Assembly: GCF_007830495.1 (NCBI RefSeq)
Contig: NZ_VLKW01000008.1
Coordinates: 186,001-250,000, forward strand
Reading direction: 5' to 3'
DNA from: Pseudoduganella flava
GTDB lineage: Bacteria > Pseudomonadota > Gammaproteobacteria > Burkholderiales > Burkholderiaceae_D
DNA length: 64,000 bases
Below the pieces are notes generated by a model. The model worked only from the letters and a program-made list of their open reading frames with translations, searched no databases and had not been told where the DNA came from. Position numbers and translations under genes: made by a program. This document shows positions 51,530 to 59,800 of this stretch, piece after piece (the stretch's first letter is position 1; each line of letters starts with the position of its first letter).

Positions 51530-54500
51530 TCAGTAGGTGACCCTGCAAACGGAGGACGATACCAGAGTGCCGCTGCCGGTCTGGCCGCCGGACCACACGG
51601 TGAGATCGCCACGCTTGAGGGCATCGGCAACCGCGCGCTGGACGCAGGCGCGGTTGCTGCCGCACGACTGCCCGAGGCCGCGGCCGACGGCATTGTTGGA
51701 CAGGTCCATATTGTTGTCTTCGCAGCCGTTGTTGTTCGAGTACTCGTGCGCATCGAGGAAATCCTGGGTTGCCTGCGCACCGATTTCGATGGCGCCGATC
51801 GCATTGAAGTACGCGTGCCGTGCCGCGTCCGCGCAGCCGCCGGAAATCCCGCCGCCCAGCGCGGACATATTGTTCTGCGCCCACGCCAGTGCCTCGTCGC
51901 CCAGGCCGTTGATCTTGTAGCAGTTGATCGGCTGCGACAGGCAGTTCGCCGTTTCGCTGGTATCGCCCGGCATGCCGTCGGATGCGTGCGCTGTCAGCGA
52001 CTTGCTGCAGGACTTGACGCGGGCCGTGATCGTGTAGGTGTTGCCGTCCGTGGCCGTGGGCGGCACCGACAGCTGGCCGCTGGCGTTCGCCGCGCCGCCC
52101 CAGCTCAGCGCGCCGGTGGTGCTGTAGACCTGCACCTGGTACTGGTACGTCGTGCCGGGGCACACGTACTGGGCGCCCTGGATCTCGCTCATCACGGGTT
52201 TCGGCTGGCCGCCCTGGCATTCCAGGCACACGTCGGTCGGTGTCTCGCTGTCCTTGTTCCGCGAAGCCACGCTGCCGCCGTTGCAGTACTGCTCCTTGCA
52301 GTCGGTGGGCGATGCCTGCGGTGGCGTCTGCGCATTGTCGGCCACGCAGCTCGATCCCTGGCACTTCTTGCAGGTCGGGCACGTGCCGGCCGAGCCGGAC
52401 GTGTTCGGGTTGCCGCCGCAATGCCAGCCGGCCTTGATGACGCCCGCGCCCGGGTCGGACGTGATCGTCGAGCCGTCGGCGCTGACCGTCGCGCTGCCGA
52501 TCGCGACGAAGCTTGCGAGGTCGTGGTCGTACGAATACATCTCCGTGACGGCGCGCGGGGCCAGGCCGTCCACGTTCGGGATCGTCATCCGCGCGGCCGG
52601 GCTGAAATGCGTGCCGACGGGCTGGATCGTCACGACGAAGCGGGGCTGCTGGCCGAAGCCGGGCGCCATCGGCACCTTGTCCATGTTGACCGGCGTGACG
52701 GACACGCAGCCGCTGCGCGAGCCGCCGGGGAACGTGGCCGAGCCGGGCGCGATCGTCAGCGCGAAGCCGGGCACCTCGGGCAGGGTCAACGTGCCGCCGG
52801 TCGTCTCGTTGACGCACACGCGGTTGTTCGGGTTCAGCGCCGGCAGGAAGATGGGCATGCCCAGCGTGTTGTTCTGGCCCGGCACGGTGATCATGTCGAA
52901 GTCCAGTGTCGGCCACACACCGTCGCGCGCCGCGGTGCCGCCGTCGGCCATCAGCTTGAACACGCCGACGGGCACCGGCTGCATCGTGAACTGGCCTTGC
53001 GCATCCGTCCGCACGGCCGCCGCCATCTCCTGCGGGATGTTGCTGCGGTTGCCCTGCGTGATCTGCAGCAGGCGCATCGTGACGCCGGGGATCGGCTGGT
53101 TGCTGTTGTCCAGCACCACGCCGCTGATGCGGGTCTGCTCGGCGGGGCCGGGCACCAGGCCGCTCGCCGAGAACGCGGCCGCGAAGCCCGTGCCGCCGGC
53201 GAAGTTGGCTTCGACGACGTTGTTGCCGACGCCCTGGTCGGGGCCCAGGACGAAGGTGGCGGCCACGCGGCCGTCGCTGTCGCTGGCGGTCTGGAAGGTG
53301 CTCTGGCGCGTCGCGCCGAAGCCGCCGCCGCCTTCCTTCACGGCGAACGTGACGGGAATGCCGGCCAGCCGGTTGTTGTTCGCATCCGTGACGATGGCGA
53401 TCAACGGGAAGGGCAGGGCCTGGCCGACGACGCCCGTCTGGCTGTTGCCGGAGTCGACGACCATCAACCGCGCGGCGCCCGGCGTGCCGGTCGCCACGAA
53501 GTCCACCGTCGTCTGCGCACCGGCGGCACTGGCTTCGACGAGGTTGCCGGCGCCGGCGCGGGTACCCAGGCGGTAGTAGGCCTTCGCCTTGCCCTCGCTG
53601 TCCGTGTTGACGGCAACCGCCGGCAGCGCCGCGCCCGTGGTGTCGGCCGCCACGGTGCCATCCAGGCCGACGACGCGGAACACGACGGGCTTGTTCGGCA
53701 CCGGTGCGCCTTGCGCATTGGTCAGCGCGACGACGAGCGGTGCGGCCAGCAGTGCGCCGGCCGCGCCGCGCTGGTTGTTGCCGGAGACGGCCGCCAGGCC
53801 GCCGGCGGCGACGCGCGTGAGCGTCGCGCTGGTGGTGGCGCGGTTGCCGGCGCGGTCGGTGGCGGTGGCCTGCAGCGTGTTGGCCCCGACCTGCAGCGGC
53901 ACGTCGCGGGCGACGAAGCTGCGGTTCAGCACTTCGGCCGCGATGCCGTTGACGGTGACGGTGGCCTGCTGCGGGTTGACGGTGCCGACGACGATGTCGT
54001 TGACCATGCCGCTGACGGTGGCGGTGGCGGACGACGTGCTGCCGTTCGCCGCCGGCGAATAGATCTCGACCTTCGGCGCGGTGGTGTCGAGCGTCACGAG
54101 GATGCTGCTCGTTGTCGTGCTGCCGCCGCTGTTCGTGGCGACCGCCGTGATCGTATTCGGGCCTTCATTCAACGGCACGGACGCGTTGAACGTCGTGCCG
54201 CTGAGGGGCGCCGCGATGCCGTTCAGCGTGACGCGGGCGGCCGTGTCGCCGACCTTGCCCGACACCGTGATCACCGGCGTGTTCAGGTAGGCGCCGCTGG
54301 CCGGCGCCGTGATTTCAACGCTCGTCGCGGTGCCCGTGATCGCCACGCTGAGCACATCCGAATAGACGGTTTGCGGATAGCCGGGGAACGTCCCTGCAAC
54401 GCGGTAGCGCACCGTGCCCGGCGCGTTTTCCAGCACCGTTGTGCGCACCGAATAGATGCCGTCCGCGGCGCCGGCATCGCCGTCCGCGCCGTCGTCATGC

Positions 54501-55078
54501 AGCGTGCCGAGCGTGGCCAGCACGGCGCCGTTCGCATCGAGCTTTTGCAGCGCGATCGTGGTGGGCGCGGCGGCCGCTTCGACCGTCACCGTGGCCAGTC
54601 CCAGCGCGGCCTGGCCGGCCGGCGTGCTGGCCACGCTGAATGCCGCGCCGCGGATGACGGGCGTGGCGGTGGCCGGCGTCACGGTCACGCTGACGGGCGC
54701 CGAGATCGTGCGTTTCAGTTCGCGGCTGTACGCTGCGGAGACCTGGAACGACACGGTTCCCGCCGCCGTTTCGGTCAGCGGGAATTCCAGCGTATAGAGC
54801 TTGTCGCCGGCCGTCGCGTCGCCTTGCTGGCCATCGTCGCGCAGCGTGCCGACGACGCTTTGCACGGTGCCGTCGGCCTTCAGGCGCTGCACGTTGGCGC
54901 TGCCTGCCAGGTAGTTCGGGTCGGTGATCGCGACCTGCACGCGGAGCGTCGCGGGCGTGCCGGCGGCGATCGTCGCCGGGCTGAGTTCGGGCGTGCCGAG
55001 CGTGCCGGCGCCGGCCGGGCCGCCGGCCAGCGCGCCGGCCAGGCCGGCAAGCATCATCACGATACGAAAGGCTCGCAT
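51530..55078 (-). CDS. Giant exported Ig-repeat protein with Cys-rich and DUF6973-like C-terminus
   Basis: 1182 residues. Signal peptide (VMMLAGLAGALAGGPAGA). Residues ~25-430: several choice-of-anchor/Ig-like domains (TGTATSVEITAPASGAYLNT; DTTAPKVEIYSPAANGSTSS). Residues ~440-660: Big1-like invasin/intimin domains (NPVVFRV-type, TFQTASDSDGRVAATF). Then a carboxypeptidase-regulatory-like domain (ISGVVLDNSNQPIPGVTM). Residues ~880-990 are Cys-rich (CPTCKKCQGSSC; TDCKEQYCNG), probably disulfide-linked. Residues 1058-1182 resemble DUF6973: DAARHAYFNA, FLDAHE and MDLSNNAVGR. That domain occurs at the tips of secreted toxin-like or peptidase-like proteins; its activity is unproven, but the conserved His-rich residues would suit a metal or hydrolytic site. 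Confidence 0.78.
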   Translation of the reverse strand: MRAFRIVMMLAGLAGALAGGPAGAGTLGTPELSPATIAAGTPATLRVQVAITDPNYLAGSANVQRLKADGTVQSVVGTLRDDGQQGDATAGDKLYTLEFPLTETAAGTVSFQVSAAYSRELKRTISAPVSVTVTPATATPVIRGAAFSVASTPAGQAALGLATVTVEAAAAPTTIALQKLDANGAVLATLGTLHDDGADGDAGAADGIYSVRTTVLENAPGTVRYRVAGTFPGYPQTVYSDVLSVAITGTATSVEITAPASGAYLNTPVITVSGKVGDTAARVTLNGIAAPLSGTTFNASVPLNEGPNTITAVATNSGGSTTTSSILVTLDTTAPKVEIYSPAANGSTSSATATVSGMVNDIVVGTVNPQQATVTVNGIAAEVLNRSFVARDVPLQVGANTLQATATDRAGNRATTSATLTRVAAGGLAAVSGNNQRGAAGALLAAPLVVALTNAQGAPVPNKPVVFRVVGLDGTVAADTTGAALPAVAVNTDSEGKAKAYYRLGTRAGAGNLVEASAAGAQTTVDFVATGTPGAARLMVVDSGNSQTGVVGQALPFPLIAIVTDANNNRLAGIPVTFAVKEGGGGFGATRQSTFQTASDSDGRVAATFVLGPDQGVGNNVVEANFAGGTGFAAAFSASGLVPGPAEQTRISGVVLDNSNQPIPGVTMRLLQITQGNRSNIPQEMAAAVRTDAQGQFTMQPVPVGVFKLMADGGTAARDGVWPTLDFDMITVPGQNNTLGMPIFLPALNPNNRVCVNETTGGTLTLPEVPGFALTIAPGSATFPGGSRSGCVSVTPVNMDKVPMAPGFGQQPRFVVTIQPVGTHFSPAARMTIPNVDGLAPRAVTEMYSYDHDLASFVAIGSATVSADGSTITSDPGAGVIKAGWHCGGNPNTSGSAGTCPTCKKCQGSSCVADNAQTPPQASPTDCKEQYCNGGSVASRNKDSETPTDVCLECQGGQPKPVMSEIQGAQYVCPGTTYQYQVQVYSTTGALSWGGAANASGQLSVPPTATDGNTYTITARVKSCSKSLTAHASDGMPGDTSETANCLSQPINCYKINGLGDEALAWAQNNMSALGGGISGGCADAARHAYFNAIGAIEIGAQATQDFLDAHEYSNNNGCEDNNMDLSNNAVGRGLGQSCGSNRACVQRAVADALKRGDLTVWSGGQTGSGTLVSSSVCRVTY

Positions 55079-55132
55079 ACTGGCTCCTTCGCGCGGGTGC
55101 GCGACGCAGGTTGATGGGTGAGGCGTGTCGGG

Positions 55133-55786
55133 TCAGGCGTGGCGGTTGCCGCTGCGGCGGCCGCGCACCAGCAGCGCTAGGGCGAGCGCGCCCAGCACCA
55201 GCGGCAGCGTGCCGGGCTCCGGCACCGCGACCGCGGCGGTCGTGACGGAGAGATCGTCCAGCACGAGCGAGCCGCCGTCCGGCATGCCACGGACGACGAT
55301 GCGCGCGATCAGGTCGCCGGGCGCGGTGACCGACAGCAGCTCGTTCGGCACGCTGCCCGGATCGCCGCTGCCGTCGGCCGTGTTGACGGTATGGGTGGAG
55401 GTGACGACGGCCAGCAGGTTGTCCGCGCTGTCGTAGGCGGACAGCGTGATGCCGCCGATATCGGTGAAATAGGTGAAGTAGCCGGCAACCGTGCTGGCCA
55501 GCGTATCGAATGTGATGACGATGCCGCCGCCATCGTCGAACACGACCCCTTCCCCCGAACGGGGCGGGAACGAAACCTCGTTCAGGCTGACGCCGGCGCG
55601 CAGCACGGTCGCGTGTGTGAAATGCAGCCCGGCGTATTGGTCCGTCAGCGCGGTGCTGTCGGCAAAGGTATCGAAGTCGTAGCTGATGATGGCCGCCCCC
55701 GCGCTGCCGAAGCCGGCCAGGGCGACCGCGATGGCCGCAAGCAGTAAACGCGCCGCGCGTGCGCAGCGATCCAGTACGTTCCCCAT
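55133..55786 (-). CDS. PEP-CTERM protein heading the secreted-protein operon
   Basis: A 217-residue exported protein with signal peptide (LLAAIAVALAGFGSAGA), a beta-rich body (FADSTALTDQYAGLHFTHAT, typical of the PEP-CTERM choice-of-anchor group) and a C-terminal sorting signal VPEPGTLPLV, a hydrophobic helix (GALALALLV) and RGRRSGNRHA. It would be processed by an exosortase encoded elsewhere. AAGGGG precedes the ATG. It follows a strong sigma-54 element and is followed at 54 nt by the giant Ig-repeat gene, so it is likely the first gene of that operon. Confidence 0.9.
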   Translation of the reverse strand: MGNVLDRCARAARLLLAAIAVALAGFGSAGAAIISYDFDTFADSTALTDQYAGLHFTHATVLRAGVSLNEVSFPPRSGEGVVFDDGGGIVITFDTLASTVAGYFTYFTDIGGITLSAYDSADNLLAVVTSTHTVNTADGSGDPGSVPNELLSVTAPGDLIARIVVRGMPDGGSLVLDDLSVTTAAVAVPEPGTLPLVLGALALALLVRGRRSGNRHA

Positions 55787-55822
55787 GCCGCCACCCCTTT
55801 ATTGTTGAGTAGAGGCGAGCTG

Positions 55823-55838
55823 AGCAATATCAATGCCA
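55823..55838 (-). promoter_or_regulatory. Sigma-54 promoter of the secreted-protein operon
   Basis: TGGCATTGATATTGCT on the minus strand matches the -24/-12 consensus TGGCACG-N4-TTGCW at all but two positions, with exact GG-N10-GC spacing. The expected transcript start is about 26 nt before the PEP-CTERM ATG. PEP-CTERM genes are known to be controlled by a sigma-54-dependent regulator (PrsR) in this lineage, which fits. Confidence 0.72.
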
Positions 55839-55915
55839 GCGACGTAAGTGCTTGTTTTTAAATGGCGGCGAAAACGTTAGTTGACGCATGTGTAAAGAAA
55901 CCCGACATATCCTTT

Positions 55916-56857
55916 CTATGTGCAAGGCAGTGACCACCGGAAGCACGTCAGCACGTAGCGCCCGGCAAAGGCGACGTCGAAGCGGCAGCGCAGGCCCGGC
56001 TGCAGGTCCGGCGCCAGCGCCTCGCGCACGATGCACGTCAGCGTGTCCGCGCCGACGTCGACGCATTCGATCGCCGTGAAGTCGAAGTAGCGGCCCACGG
56101 TCGCCGCGGCCGCCTTGAAAAAGCTCTCCTTCGCGGAAAACACGAGCGTGGCCAGCACGTCCTCGCCGGGCCCGCCCGCGCCGGCCAGCAGCCCGCGTTC
56201 CGTGTCGTTCAGCGCGACCGCGCGCAGCGCGGCCAGGCCGTCCGTGTCGGGCACGGTTTCCAGGTCGATGCCGATGCCGCGGCAGTCGGCGTGCGGCAGC
56301 GCGACCGCGGCGGCCAGCGTTCCGGTATGGCTGATCGAGCCGGTCGTGCCGGCCGGCCAGGCGGGCGCCGACAGCGCGGCCGTGCCCACCTGCGCGGCCG
56401 GCATGCCGAGCGCCGCCAACGCGGCGCGGGCACACAGCCTGCCGGCCAGGTACTCGGCCTGGCGCTTCGGCACCGCCCGCGCGATCCGGTCCGGCAGCTC
56501 GATGCCGTGCCGCGCGAACGCGGCCGCATCGAAGCGTGCCGGCGGCGTCACCGCGGCGATGTGCAACGTCAGCGCGCCGGTGCGCGTCGGCCACACGGCG
56601 GGCAGGGCATGCTGCGGCGTGGCCGCGGCGGCCACGTCGTCGAAACGCCACGGCGTCATGGCGTGGGCACCCGCATGGCGGCATGCGCATCGCCTTGCGG
56701 CGGTCGGAGGGGCTGCGCCTGGCCCGGCAGCGAAGGTAAAGTAGGCATCGTGATCCTGTTCGGGTAGGTCGGGCGGCGCGCCGGCCGCCCGCTTGACGAT
56801 GGGGGCAGCATAGCCGAAGTCGGCCCCGCCGTGGGAGGCCAGGCCCCCGATCGTCAT
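55916..56857 (-). CDS. 4'-phosphopantetheinyl transferase (Sfp/EntD type)
   Basis: Transfers phosphopantetheine from CoA to the Ser of carrier domains, here that of the upstream NRPS-like protein. Motifs: SISHTGTLAAAVA (CoA binding), GIGIDLE with catalytic acidic residues, and FSAKESFFKA (Mg2+/catalytic Glu and Lys). The ATG at 56857 overlaps the NRPS stop as ATGA with GGAAGG 9 nt upstream, giving 313 residues. The family core needs only the ~247 residues from the ATG at 56659, so the first 66 may be an extension or that later start is the real one. The coupling to the NRPS gene favours a dedicated pair. Confidence 0.85.
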   Translation of the reverse strand: MTIGGLASHGGADFGYAAPIVKRAAGAPPDLPEQDHDAYFTFAAGPGAAPPTAARRCACRHAGAHAMTPWRFDDVAAAATPQHALPAVWPTRTGALTLHIAAVTPPARFDAAAFARHGIELPDRIARAVPKRQAEYLAGRLCARAALAALGMPAAQVGTAALSAPAWPAGTTGSISHTGTLAAAVALPHADCRGIGIDLETVPDTDGLAALRAVALNDTERGLLAGAGGPGEDVLATLVFSAKESFFKAAAATVGRYFDFTAIECVDVGADTLTCIVREALAPDLQPGLRCRFDVAFAGRYVLTCFRWSLPCT

Positions 56858-59800
56858 GGCGCCGCGCCTTCCGTGACCGTTGCACCCAGCGCCCGCAGCA
56901 GGATGTCGGCAACGGCGTCCGGCTGGTCGCCGACGAAGTGATGGCGCCCGCCGTCGACGACGCCCAGGTGCACGGCATCGGCCACTTCCAGCCAGCGCAG
57001 GTAGCGGGTCTCGAAGTCCGGTGTCAGCGGGTCGGCCGAGCCGAACAGCGCGTGGAGCGGCGCGCGCACCGTCCAGTCGCCGCGGCCGTATTCGTAGCGC
57101 GACGCCATCCGCGCATCCTTCTTGAAGTTCGCGATGACGAATGCAAGCGCGTCGGCCCGCACCGGTTCCGCCGCGCCGCTCCATGAACGGATCAGCGCGT
57201 GGATGTCGGCATCGTTCACGCCGGCCCAGATGTCCTGCTCCATCAGCAGCTTGTCCTCCATCGTGGCGGGCAGGGCGCCGCCGACGGCCAGCAGGTGCAC
57301 CTTCCGGCCCGCCAGCTCCAGCCGGTGCGTGATCTCCAGCGCCAGGTTGCTGCCGATGCAGTGGCCGTACAGCGCGACGGGCCCGCGCACCTGCGCCTGG
57401 ATCGCGCGCACGCAGGCGCCGGCCAGCGCTTCGATGCTGTCCAGCGCGGCCGCCCCCGTACCCGGCCGCGCGCCCGGCTCATTGCCCGGCACGGCCACCG
57501 CGTACAGCGCCACGCGGGCGCCGGCCCGTGCCAGCGCGTCGGCCAGCGGCCGGTACATCGCGGCACCGGCGCCCGCATAGGGGCAGCAGACGAGCGTGGG
57601 CGTCGTATCGTCGGCGGCCGGCAGCAGGGCCTCCAGCAGCGCATGTTCGCGTGGCGGCGCGCCATCGGCCAGCGCCGCCAGCGCGGCGATCGTCGGTGCG
57701 CGGTACAGGTCCGGCAGGCCGAACTGGCGGCCCGGCAGCGCGGTGCGCAGTTGGGTCAACAGGCGCGCCGCGCTCAGCGAATCGCCGCCGGCGGCGCGGA
57801 AGTCGTCGTGGATCCCGGCTTCGTCGACGTGCAACACGTCCATCCACAGCCGCGCGATCGTGTGCTCCGTCTCGGTCCGTGGCGCCACGAACGGCACGCC
57901 GCCGCCGCGCGGCGGGTCGGGCAGACGCCCGCGATCGGGCTGGCCGTTCGGTGTCAGCGGAAAGGCGTCCAGCACGACGAGCGCCGCTGGCACCATGTAG
58001 TCCGGCAGCTGGTCGGCGAGCCGCGCGCGCAGCGCCTGCGGTTGCACGGCGGCATCCGCGCGCACGTAGCCGATCAGCCGCTTGCCGCCGCCGGCCTGCT
58101 CACGGGCGATCACGACGGCCTGGCGCACGCCGGGACAGGCGGCCAGGCATACCTCGATCTCGGCCGGCTCGATGGGTACGCCGCGGATCGTCACCTGCGC
58201 ATCGTTGCGGCCCACGTACTCGAGCGCCCCGTCCGGCCGGCGGCGGCCCAGGTCGCCCGTCTTGAACAGGCGGCCATGGGGACTGTCGATGAAGCGCCGC
58301 GCCGTCAGCTCGGGGCGGTGCAGGTAGCCGCGCGCGACGCCGATGCCGCCGATGTGCAGTTCGCCGGTGGCGCCGACCGGCACGGGGCGCAACTGCCCGT
58401 CCAGCAGGTGGATGCGCATGTTGGCGATCGGCCGGCCAAGTGGCTCCTGCGCCTGCTCCTCCTCCGCGTCGGCACCGCCGTCGCAGCGCCACGCAGTCAC
58501 GTCGAGCGATGCCTCGGCAGGGCCGTACAGGTTGTGCATCGCGGCGCCCGGCTGCAGCGCCGCGCAGCGTTGCCGGAGCGCGCCAGGCAGCGGCGCGCCG
58601 CCGCACAGCACGTGCCGCAGCGCCGGGCAGGGCGCGCCGCCGGCCAGTTCGAGGAACAGGGCCAGCATCGACGGTGTGAAATGCGCGATCGTGATGCTGG
58701 TGGCGGTCATCAGCCGCGCCAGGTACTCCGGGTCCTGGTGGCCGTCGGGGCGCGCCAGCACGACCCGGCCGCCGGCCAGCAGCGGCAGGAAGATCTCCCA
58801 CACGGCGGCGCCGAAGCCGAACGGCGTCTGCTGCAGCACGCGGTCGGCCCGGCCCACGTCGAACGCGTCGCGCGCCCACAGCAGCCGGTTGACGATGCCG
58901 TCGTGCTGCAGCATCACGCCTTGCGGCCGGCCCGTCGCGCCCGGCGAGTAGAGCACGCAGGCCAGGTGCCGCGCGGTCAGGCCCGGCACGGCGGGGTTCT
59001 CGTCGGGCCAGGCATTGTCGTCGACCAGCGTGTCGCGCATCAGCACGGCGGCCGGCGCGCAGTCTTCCAGCATGAACGCGATGCGTTCCTCGGGCAGCGC
59101 GGGATCGATCGGCACCCACGCCGCGCCGGCCTTCAGGATCGCCAGCACGCCGATGACCATCTTCAGGCCGCGCTCGACGCAGAGCGCCACCAGGTCGTCC
59201 GGTCCGACGCCCTGTGCGATCAAGCGGTGCGCGACGTGGTTGGCGCGGCGGTTCAACTCGCCGTAGGTCAGCGTGCGCTCCTCGTACTGCGCGGCCACCG
59301 CCAGCGGCCGTGCCGCGGCCTGCGCCTCGACCAGCTGGTGCAGCAGGGCCTCGCGGGGGTAGTCGACGGACGGGCCGATGCACGCTTCCGGCTCGACGTC
59401 TTCATGCCGCTGCTTGCCTTGGCACGGCGCGTCGGCGTCGATGGTCAGCGCCACGGGTGCGCAGGGCGCTGCGTCGCTCGTCCCGGCATGCCACGCGTCG
59501 AGCGGATCGAAGGCGCCGTCCAGGTACAGCTGGCGGCAGCGCCGGCGCGCCAGCTTGCCGCTCGAGGTGCGGGGGATGTGGCCAACCCGCAGCAGCAGCA
59601 CGGCGGCGATGCGCGCGATGCCGTGCTGCTCGCGCACCGCGGCGCGCAGCTTGTCCATCACGTGTGCCAGGTCGACGTGGCGGCGCGCGCTCACCTCCTG
59701 CAGCAGCACGAGCCGGGTGGGGCCATCGTCCTCCAGCGCGAACGCGGCGCAGCCGTTCTGGCGAAATGCCGGATGCACGCGCTCCACCGTGTGCTCCACG

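Noticed and set aside
51515..55114. 1199-codon plus-strand frame
   Set aside because: Shadow of the Ig-repeat protein; repetitive Arg/Gly/Ala composition, no ribosome site.
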